A DNA stretch of 64,000 bases from Bacteroidales bacterium M3 (lineage in GTDB: Bacteria > Bacteroidota > Bacteroidia > Bacteroidales > Muribaculaceae), in contig LUJN01000042.1 in the NCBI GenBank assembly GCA_001689445.1, forward strand, positions 4,861-68,860, written 5' to 3'. The first letter of the stretch is position 1, and each line of letters starts with the position of its first letter. Shown here in pieces: positions 43,045-50,200 of the stretch. The notes beneath the pieces are model-generated. The model was not told the DNA's origin. It searched no databases and saw only the letters and a program-made list of their open reading frames with translations. The position numbers were made by a program, and so were the translations under genes.

Positions 43045-44028
43045 TTATATATGGCATATATATTTATAGTAGTAACGTAAAATCCATATATTCCACCGAT
43101 AGGTAAATAATTTAAATATCCAATACTTAAGGTTGCCTTTGTTGAGAATCCCATAGTAATTATGTAGATTCCGATATTCGTTGGTTAGTTTATTTGTAAC
43201 TATTAACCAACCGAATTTGGTGTAAAACTTAGCCAGCAAATCTATCTTTTCTGCATCGGCATGATTAGAATACTTGAGGAAATCAAGCTGTGTCGCTAAA
43301 ACTCCTTTTTTATAATTGAAGAATCTGAGTGGGGAGCTGCTATGGCTGGCACTTTCTCCAACGATTCTATAAGTACATGTTATATCTTTTAGAAAATAGA
43401 CTTTTGAGTATAAAAAGAAGAGAAGAGCTAAGGTATAAGATCCGTCTGTGTGCCGATATTCTGTAAATTTTGTCTGAATAGAATTAAATGTCGATTGGCG
43501 CCATAACCAACTCATCGGGGCGATATATCCAGCTCTATGCAAATGTTCTTCAAAAGTCAAAATCGGTTTTTTTACACCCGAACCTAATCCAGATTGGATA
43601 TTTTCTCCGCTTGTTTCATCTTTAATATTATAATCAGTATACACCAATCCATATTCGGGATTAGCTTCCATGAAGTCCACCTGTTTCTGAAGTTTCAGAG
43701 GGTCTGTCCAATAGTCGTCCCCCTCGCAGAGGGCGATGTATTTTGCGCCTGTTTCTGAACAGGCATTGTTCATTATCCGGTCAAGGGAGCCGTCATGTTT
43801 TGAATACTGGTTTTCGGTCTCGAATATCGGTTTGATTATATCCGGATATTTTTCGGCATATTCGCGGACAATTGCGGCAGTTCCATCGGTCGATGCATCG
43901 TCATGGACAATGGCAACAAATGGGAAGTTCGTCTTCTGTATGATGAACCCTTCAAGACAATCACGGATATATGGCTCGTGATTATAGGTTATGCAACGTA
44001 TAGCAACTACAGACCTATCGTTGGGCAT
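43045..44028 (-). CDS. Family 2 glycosyltransferase
   Basis: A 327-residue GT-A enzyme starting MPNDRSVVAIRCITYNHEPY, with AIVHDDASTDGTAAIV and ALCEGDDYWTDPLKLQKQ, the last a recurring feature of GT2 enzymes with an EGDDYW motif. The ATG at 44028 is preferred to an in-frame TTG two codons earlier. The 5' third is less AT-rich than the rest of the gene, suggesting an internal junction. Confidence 0.9.
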   Translation of the reverse strand: MPNDRSVVAIRCITYNHEPYIRDCLEGFIIQKTNFPFVAIVHDDASTDGTAAIVREYAEKYPDIIKPIFETENQYSKHDGSLDRIMNNACSETGAKYIALCEGDDYWTDPLKLQKQVDFMEANPEYGLVYTDYNIKDETSGENIQSGLGSGVKKPILTFEEHLHRAGYIAPMSWLWRQSTFNSIQTKFTEYRHTDGSYTLALLFFLYSKVYFLKDITCTYRIVGESASHSSSPLRFFNYKKGVLATQLDFLKYSNHADAEKIDLLAKFYTKFGWLIVTNKLTNEYRNLHNYYGILNKGNLKYWIFKLFTYRWNIWILRYYYKYICHI

Positions 44029-44072
44029 ATGCAATATTAGAAAATATTTATTTATGTTTCAATTCTTTGAAA

Positions 44073-44678
44073 TTAGGCAGATACAATTAATGCTTGAAGA
44101 AGGCGTATATTGTCGATTGTGGGTGTCTCAGCCAACAGTTTAATATTCTGTTTAATCCAAGCGTATGGCATATCCCACCATTTTAATGATAACAAGTGCT
44201 CCACTATCTCATCTGAAAATCTATTTCTCAAATGATTGTTATTCCCAATCATGATTGAATAAGGGGGGACATCTCTTGTAATTCTTGAATTAGCTCCAAT
44301 AATGGCTCCGTCGCCAATTGTAATCCCCCCCATTATTAATACATTACATCCAATCCAGCAATCGTTGCCGATTTTACATTCATCGTATTGTCTGTAAAAA
44401 GGTACGTCGTTGGGGCACATTCCATATTTCTTTGCAAACAGTATAGGGTGTTGGGTAATGCGGTTATAATCATGCTTAGCAGGATTTATTGATACGTTCC
44501 AAGATATAGATGAGAATTTTCCAATTTTCGAGGAAAATATATTGGAATTTACTGATACGTATGAAAAATCGCCAAGAGACGAGTAACAGAATCGCGTATT
44601 AGATCCGATGGAACAGTAATTGCCTATGTTGCTATTTGTAGTTATGGCAGACGGGGCTATTTGGGGCGATGGATCCAT
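44073..44678 (-). CDS. CatB-like left-handed beta-helix O-acetyltransferase
   Basis: A 201-residue hexapeptide-repeat acyltransferase. Repeats such as SNIGNYCSIGSNTRF and IGNDCWIGCNVLIMGGITIG build the beta-helix, and the CatB/VatD-type catalytic His lies in NPAKHDYNRIT. It should transfer an acetyl or related acyl group from acyl-CoA to a hydroxyl or amino group of a sugar. It sits 4 bases after the ATP-grasp gene. AT-rich. Confidence 0.88.
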   Translation of the reverse strand: MDPSPQIAPSAITTNSNIGNYCSIGSNTRFCYSSLGDFSYVSVNSNIFSSKIGKFSSISWNVSINPAKHDYNRITQHPILFAKKYGMCPNDVPFYRQYDECKIGNDCWIGCNVLIMGGITIGDGAIIGANSRITRDVPPYSIMIGNNNHLRNRFSDEIVEHLLSLKWWDMPYAWIKQNIKLLAETPTIDNIRLLQALIVSA

Positions 44679-44682
44679 TTGC

Positions 44683-45765
44683 CTATTGCGTTTTTATTTT
44701 GTAGGAGTTGCCGATTGTGGCATCGGTAAAATGTTCGACATATATTGGTAAGCCATCAACATCTCTCAAGATTAGATTGTCGTCTGGGAAAACTTTAGTC
44801 TGATAATCAGGAATAAGGTGTGGTTGCCCCATCATTAGTAATAATTGTGCTTCTGAAAAATTAAGCCCACCATTAGCAAAAGAAGACGTGAACGCAACAT
44901 GTCGTATGTTTATTTCAGTCACAAGTGGATTCCCATCTGCGTCCTCTTTCAAATCTACTACAACCAGACCATTCATTGTTTCTTGGGTTACCTCAGCTAT
45001 TTTTTCAACAGCATGTTTTGCTACGGTAAGGACACGCTCGTCATTTAGCAGTTTACCTTGACTGGTATTGCCCGTTATACGGGAGACAGCGACTTTAGCC
45101 ATTAGATATATTTGGCGTTCTGCGACTCCGTATTTCAAAAGAGTCCCATGATCGTACATTAGGAAGCAGGCGAGGTTACGGCCTGGAAGATACTCAGAGC
45201 ACATAAAGTCTTTGATCCCGGGATTTATGGTCATCCAAGCTGACAATTGCTCAAAGTTATGAGGCATGAATGATCCCATACCGGAGGTAGTTCCCTCCGA
45301 ATAATCCCGAATCCACATTGGGAAGGAGAGTTTAACCATATCTCTCGGGGTGTTAGACGATATTAATTGGAATTTAGGAGTAAGTCCTGTGCCATCTAAT
45401 AAGCGATATAGTGAGAGTTTGCTTAAAACAGCTTTCGCAAATTTAGGCGGGATGCGATGGAATGTGACATTAAAAGGATGTGTGCTCCAATAAAGCACCT
45501 CTGGTTCAGGTATGATGATGGCGTATTTAATATTTTCAGTATCGATTATGTGTTCCATCACCTTTCTGTATTCAGGGGAATTATAAGACGGGACTTTGTA
45601 CACCCGTTCATACAGCCCTTCATATATTCCGTACTTGTTGTAACAAACGTCCGTCCCGATGAATTTTAGCTTGTTTTTGAATTGATTGCTTAGATTAAGG
45701 GATCTTACCACGGATCGGGAGGTAACTCCACATGCGCCGGTAATCAATATATTTATCTTTTCCAT
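44683..45765 (-). CDS. ATP-grasp ligase
   Basis: A 360-residue protein starting MEKINILITGACGVTSRSVV. The pre-ATP-grasp Rossmann-like domain is followed by an ATP-grasp fold with RDYSEGTTSGMG (glycine-rich loop) and VVDLKEDADGNPLVTEINIRH (Asp, Glu and Asn metal ligands). It is not closely similar to the other ATP-grasp protein at 27418. Placed between an aminotransferase and an acetyltransferase, it may attach an amino acid or other acid to an amino sugar. Substrate unknown. Confidence 0.83.
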   Translation of the reverse strand: MEKINILITGACGVTSRSVVRSLNLSNQFKNKLKFIGTDVCYNKYGIYEGLYERVYKVPSYNSPEYRKVMEHIIDTENIKYAIIIPEPEVLYWSTHPFNVTFHRIPPKFAKAVLSKLSLYRLLDGTGLTPKFQLISSNTPRDMVKLSFPMWIRDYSEGTTSGMGSFMPHNFEQLSAWMTINPGIKDFMCSEYLPGRNLACFLMYDHGTLLKYGVAERQIYLMAKVAVSRITGNTSQGKLLNDERVLTVAKHAVEKIAEVTQETMNGLVVVDLKEDADGNPLVTEINIRHVAFTSSFANGGLNFSEAQLLLMMGQPHLIPDYQTKVFPDDNLILRDVDGLPIYVEHFTDATIGNSYKIKTQ

Positions 45766-45831
45766 AAAATATGACTGATATTTGAAAGATTCGGTTTTAT
45801 GTCTGTAAGTGAACTTAATCGGGGTGGCGGT

Positions 45832-46956
45832 TCACTGATCCTTAGTGGATTGTCCGCAACATGAATTAATAATTGTCTTCACCTCTTTATTCGTCAAGGT
45901 GTGGTGCAGGGGCAGGCAGATGACCTGGTCGGCGAGGCGGGTGGCGACGGGGAGGTTGTCGGGGTGGGACGAGGGGAGGGCGCGGTAGGTGGAGAAGGTG
46001 GAGATGAGGGGGTAGAAGTAGCGGCGGCCGAGGATGTTGGCGTCGCGGAGCTTGAAGTATAGCTCGTCGCGGGTCATGCCGTATCGCTCGGCGTCGATGA
46101 AGACGGGGAAATAGCTGTAGTTGTGGCGCACGCCGGGGATGTCGTCAAACATCCTGATGCCGGGGACGTCACATAGTGCTTCGCGGTAGGCCTTGGCGAC
46201 GCGGCGGCGTGCATCAATGGCGGCATCGACCTGCCGCAGGTTGAGCAGGCCGTAGGCCGAGCGCATCTCGTCCATCTTGCCGTTTATGCCGGGGGCAACG
46301 ACCTCGGTCTCGCCTGCAAAACCGAAGTTTTTCAGGTAGTCGATGCGCCGTTTTGTCTCCTCGTCATGCATGACGAGCGCGCCGCCTTCGATAGTGTTGT
46401 AGACCTTGGTGGCGTGGAACGACAGTGTGGACATATCGCCATCGGCGAGGAGGCTCTTGCCGTCAACCTCAACACCGAAAGCGTGGGCTGCGTCATAGAT
46501 GACTCGCAGTCCGTATTTGTCGGCAATCTCCTTGATGGCCTTGGTGTCGCACGGACGCCCATAGCAGTGCACCGGCATTATGGCGGTAGTGCGGGGAGTG
46601 ATTGCCGCTTCGATTTTTGCAGGGTCGATGTTGCATGTCTCGGGGTTGATGTCGACAAAGACTGGCTTTATGCCGTTCCACCATAGCGAGTGGGTTGTCG
46701 CCACGAAGCTGTAAGGAGTGGTGATGACCTCGCCCGTGATACGCAGGGCCTGTAAGGCTGTTATCAACGGCAATGTACCGTTGGTGAACAGGCTGATATA
46801 CGGCACTTTCAAATATGCGGCAAGCTCTTTTTCGAGCTGCCGGTGAAAGCGGCCGTTGTTGGTTATCCATTTTGCATCCCATATCTCCTTGAGCATCGAG
46901 TGAAACTCATCGAGATTGGGAAGCAGTGGGGATGTGACGGTTATTAGGTTGTCCAT
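45832..46956 (-). CDS. DegT-family sugar aminotransferase, VioA-like
   Basis: A 374-residue PLP enzyme. The N-terminus ITVTSPLLPNLDEF, TNGTLPLITALQAL, DAAHAFGVEVDG and PLP lysine Lys184 in LSFHATKVYNTIEGG are present. The SFHATK(V/I)xNTxEGG motif is characteristic of VioA-type enzymes that aminate dTDP-4-keto-6-deoxyglucose at C4. rmlA and rmlB, which would make that substrate, are not in the window. Most of the gene is very GC-rich, in sharp contrast to the AT-rich ATP-grasp gene after it. Confidence 0.92.
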   Translation of the reverse strand: MDNLITVTSPLLPNLDEFHSMLKEIWDAKWITNNGRFHRQLEKELAAYLKVPYISLFTNGTLPLITALQALRITGEVITTPYSFVATTHSLWWNGIKPVFVDINPETCNIDPAKIEAAITPRTTAIMPVHCYGRPCDTKAIKEIADKYGLRVIYDAAHAFGVEVDGKSLLADGDMSTLSFHATKVYNTIEGGALVMHDEETKRRIDYLKNFGFAGETEVVAPGINGKMDEMRSAYGLLNLRQVDAAIDARRRVAKAYREALCDVPGIRMFDDIPGVRHNYSYFPVFIDAERYGMTRDELYFKLRDANILGRRYFYPLISTFSTYRALPSSHPDNLPVATRLADQVICLPLHHTLTNKEVKTIINSCCGQSTKDQ

Positions 46957-46965
46957 TCTGGTTGT

Positions 46966-48402
46966 TTACTTTCGTTTGAGGAGGTTGCGCAGCTCGCTGA
47001 CTTCCTCCATCTTTGTGGCGATTGCGATGCCTCCGTAGACTATTATGCCTGTGGCAATGCTGCATATCAGCCCGACAATACCTTCGCCGGTAAAGTGTAT
47101 GACCACTCGGCACGCTGCAAACATCACCAGCGACAGCAACAGGGAGCGCATGAAGTCTCGTGCCTGTTGCACAAGACCGAGGCCGATGAGACGCTTGGTG
47201 TAGTGGGTGTTTATAACGAGGCAAAGAACACTGCTTATTACGGCACCATAGCACATTGCCTTAATACCCAAAGGAATGGAGATAAATATTATGGAGAGAC
47301 CAAGTATCTTTTTTACTATTTCTAATTTGAGAAATAGGTCACTACGCCCTTTTACTTGAAGAAGATTTAGGTTTAATAAATGGATGGGATACCACATTCC
47401 ACTGAAAACGGCTATTTGCAGTAAGGGTGCTGCCTCAATCCACTTTTCGGTGAGTAATACGTTGATTAAAGGGTAAGCGATAGCACCTAATCCAATAGTT
47501 AAAGGAAATACGATGAACGATGTTATCCGAATCATACGTTGATATCCAGACGATAGGCGATCATCGCTATCCTGAAGTTTACATAGAATCGGGAACGCTA
47601 CGTTGCTAAGCATTTTTGTTGGAGTAGTAGATGCAAGGCTTGATAAATTGAAAGCTCGATTGAAATATGCAAGTTGGCTTGCAGAAAAGAATTTCCCTAT
47701 CGTTATGGGGTAAATTTGGTTATAGGCTGTATCTATTAACCCAGAGATTAAAAGTTTGGAACCAAAGCCAAAAGACTCTCTTAAACTTTCAAAAGAAAAC
47801 GCCCATATTGGTCGCCATCTTGAGGCGAGCCATAAAAATAGGGCACTAAATATAGTCCCTATGATATTTTGTGCAACTAATGCCCAAACTCCCCATTTAT
47901 GGTATGCTAAAAAAATTCCAATGGCACCAGACAAAATATAAGAAACTAAATCACATATTGCAGGAGTTTTGAAATCTAATGCTGCCCTAAACAACATGCG
48001 TTGTACTGTAGCCGTCGCGCCAATAATAAGTCCGAGTGCTGTAACTCGAAGGATATTGGTTAATTCACCCATTTTATAAAACTCAGAGATGATAGGCGCC
48101 AAGAAAAATAGTATGACATAACATACCCCAGCCATGAGTATATTAAAATATAACATAGTGGAGCAGTCTACATTAGTCCGATCATTCTTTCGTAATAGCG
48201 CTACGGAAATGCCACTTTCTATGAAGCAATTAGCAATGGCAATAAATACTGATAGCATAGCCACAAGACCAAATTCCTTGGGCAACACCAGTCGCGCTAT
48301 GATGACCGAGATGACAAACGCCACGGCTTGGTTGGCGAGCGTCTGCCCGATATTCCAGAATGCGCCTTTGACGGCTTTATGTTTTAGTCCTTCCTCTGCC
48401 AT
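46966..48402 (-). CDS. Wzx-type polysaccharide flippase
   Basis: A 478-residue protein with 12-14 membrane segments, of the WzxC/TuaB branch of the MOP superfamily. It starts MAEEGLKHKAVKGAFWNIGQ, then IISVIIARLV-like helices and LPKEFGLVAML, the hallmark of this branch. It should flip lipid-linked repeat units to the periplasm. The two ends of the gene are about half G+C, but the middle (about 47260-48260) drops to about one third, giving a mosaic. Its ATG shares one base with the preceding stop. Confidence 0.93.
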   Translation of the reverse strand: MAEEGLKHKAVKGAFWNIGQTLANQAVAFVISVIIARLVLPKEFGLVAMLSVFIAIANCFIESGISVALLRKNDRTNVDCSTMLYFNILMAGVCYVILFFLAPIISEFYKMGELTNILRVTALGLIIGATATVQRMLFRAALDFKTPAICDLVSYILSGAIGIFLAYHKWGVWALVAQNIIGTIFSALFLWLASRWRPIWAFSFESLRESFGFGSKLLISGLIDTAYNQIYPITIGKFFSASQLAYFNRAFNLSSLASTTPTKMLSNVAFPILCKLQDSDDRLSSGYQRMIRITSFIVFPLTIGLGAIAYPLINVLLTEKWIEAAPLLQIAVFSGMWYPIHLLNLNLLQVKGRSDLFLKLEIVKKILGLSIIFISIPLGIKAMCYGAVISSVLCLVINTHYTKRLIGLGLVQQARDFMRSLLLSLVMFAACRVVIHFTGEGIVGLICSIATGIIVYGGIAIATKMEEVSELRNLLKRK

Positions 48403-49334
48403 TACAGCATTTGTTTCACTATATTTTTTATGCGGCGGACGGGCGTCAGACGGTTGTCATGAACCAACCTCTCCGCGTCGCTTTCGTTCCACAGGCCTGT
48501 GGGGCAGATGTCGGCTTTCACATGCTCAATCATCTGTCCGTAGGAGAATTGACGGCTCGCGATCATGCGTCTGATGTCATATTGTGCAAGCGTCCTCATC
48601 TCCTCATCGGCGCGGGTGGAGTATTGCGATGACAGGCCGTTCCCGGTAAGCCATTTCTTTTTCAATTCCCAGACCTTGGCGTATTCCGATAGATCGCGGG
48701 AGTTGTATGTGTCACAGGTAGCACCACCCCAACGGTAATTGTACACAGCCTTGAGGGCGACGGCTACCGACGGCTTCAAACCGAAGACAGCCATGTTAAA
48801 CAGTCTGTCTTCGCCCCAGAAACCATCATATTTTATAAAATTCACACGTTGCAGCAGTGCGCGCCTATACAGCTTGCCCCAGCATTGCACCGGAAATAGC
48901 TGCTCGTCGCATATTTGTGCCTCCAATGCCCGTTGTGCGCAATATTGGTTACGAAGCCCAATAGGCAATCCCAATTTAGTCACCCTCAGCCGCACGCCCA
49001 TTTGCACCACGTCGGCATCATGTGCCACGGCGCGTTCCACCGCCCGGGTTGACAGCCAGTCGTCGCCATCGACAAATGTTATATATTCGCCACGGGCGCG
49101 GTCAATCCCGAGCTGTCGCGATGCTGTGTGTCCAATATTACGGCTGTTGCCGATGACGGTCACGGAATCAGAAAACCGTACCACTTCCTCAACTGTTCCA
49201 TCCGTGCTGCAATCGTCCACCACAATCACCTCCTTATTGCCATAGCTCTGTCTGATAGCCGAGCGGATGCAACGCCCTATTGTGCGCCGCTTGTTGTAGG
49301 CCGTGATTATTATGGAGACCAATGGCTGCTTCAT
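48402..49334 (-). CDS. Family 2 glycosyltransferase
   Basis: A 310-residue GT-A enzyme starting MKQPLVSIIITAYNKRRTIG, with VIVVDDCSTDGTVEEVV and YITFVDGDDWLSTRA (DxD). ATG 49334 is chosen since it starts the conserved domain; the frame extends to 49460 only by entering upxY. First glycosyltransferase of the locus, beginning one base after the upxY stop codon. Confidence 0.92.
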   Translation of the reverse strand: MKQPLVSIIITAYNKRRTIGRCIRSAIRQSYGNKEVIVVDDCSTDGTVEEVVRFSDSVTVIGNSRNIGHTASRQLGIDRARGEYITFVDGDDWLSTRAVERAVAHDADVVQMGVRLRVTKLGLPIGLRNQYCAQRALEAQICDEQLFPVQCWGKLYRRALLQRVNFIKYDGFWGEDRLFNMAVFGLKPSVAVALKAVYNYRWGGATCDTYNSRDLSEYAKVWELKKKWLTGNGLSSQYSTRADEEMRTLAQYDIRRMIASRQFSYGQMIEHVKADICPTGLWNESDAERLVHDNRLTPVRRIKNIVKQML

Positions 49335-49335
49335 G

Positions 49336-49866
49336 TCAATCAATCTTCTCGACGAGCGACGGGTGGATAAATGTCGTCGCCACGGCGGCAATCCCGGGAA
49401 TACACACGACAACACGGCGGTCACCGCGAACACGCACGAAGTACCCTTCCGTGCCCTCAAACAGTCCGCCGGTCACTCTCACGCGGTCGCCCTTGGCAAA
49501 GGACGACACATCCGGCTCAAGGTACACCACCTGCTCGTCAACCGAACCCGCCACGGCAATAAAGTCCTTCATCTGTTTCTCCGGCACCACCACAGGCACG
49601 TTGCGTTCCCGGTCCATTATATAGCGTATCGGCAACGAGGTGTAGTTCTTCACATCTTCCATTTCCTCACGGCTCGCGTTTAGAAATATAAGGTTATGAA
49701 TAGCCGGGACAAGCACCTTTATGCGGCGCTCGCCCCTTATCTGTATGCGATGGGTGAGTGGAAGAAAACATTTCAGACGGCGCGCCTCAAGCTCTTGCTT
49801 CACCTTCATCTCACGGTTGTAGGTCACTCTGAGGGCATACCATTGCCTGTCCGTAGCCGTCGTCAT
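49336..49866 (-). CDS. UpxY-family NusG-like transcription antiterminator
   Basis: A 176-residue NusG paralog. The NGN domain (about 1-105) starts RQWYALRVTYNREMKVKQEL; the KOW-containing C-terminus reads FAKGDRVRVTGGLFEGTEGY. In Bacteroides, UpxY proteins head capsular operons and prevent premature termination in the leader. The same position here predicts that it drives the 28 kb minus-strand locus. The usual UpxZ partner gene does not follow. A long leader (about 150 bases) lies between the promoter box at 50023 and this ATG. Confidence 0.92.
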   Translation of the reverse strand: MTTATDRQWYALRVTYNREMKVKQELEARRLKCFLPLTHRIQIRGERRIKVLVPAIHNLIFLNASREEMEDVKNYTSLPIRYIMDRERNVPVVVPEKQMKDFIAVAGSVDEQVVYLEPDVSSFAKGDRVRVTGGLFEGTEGYFVRVRGDRRVVVCIPGIAAVATTFIHPSLVEKID

Positions 49867-50200
49867 TTGTTTGATTTGAATAGCGTGTGTTTGGGTAATA
49901 CAAAGGGTCGTCAAAACAGGTAAACTGTTGACTTGTAATTTGTTGCGATTTGGTGTTCCGTCCGGAATGAGTCCATTTATTCGCACTGTTCCCGCCCGTT
50001 GCTGCGGGGAGGTTTGGGTACGCAAAATTAAGCAATAAAATTGATATGACCCACTTTGGGGACGGAAAAATAAGTGAAAATGCGTGTTAAATGCTTGTTG
50101 GCGGATTTTGGACTATGCAGATATAATTATTCTCCCATATTCACGTTACATATTCATGGGTTGCCTTTGGTGCCCTGATTTAATGACCATTCATTATTAA
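49867..50200. other. 334-base intergenic region between upxY and the TonB receptor gene
   Basis: The genes on each side diverge. On the minus side lie the upxY promoter box and leader with two hairpins: TTCCG/CGGAA (49956-49967) and CCCGC/GCGGG (49991-50008). These could be targets of UpxY-dependent antitermination. The 50040-50200 half is AT-rich and holds no recognised promoter for the receptor gene, nor inverted repeats long enough for an invertible promoter. Confidence 0.5.
50023..50030 (-). promoter_or_regulatory. -7 box for the capsule operon
   Basis: On the minus strand TAATTTTG (50023-50030) is an exact TAnnTTTG match. No clear TTTG is seen 19-21 bases upstream, so the promoter may need an activator or use a weak -33 element. 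It lies 157 bases before the upxY ATG. Confidence 0.5.

Noticed and set aside
49867..50200. Invertible capsule promoter between upxY and the receptor gene
   Set aside because: I looked for paired inverted repeats flanking the promoter box at 50023 and found only short hairpins inside the leader.
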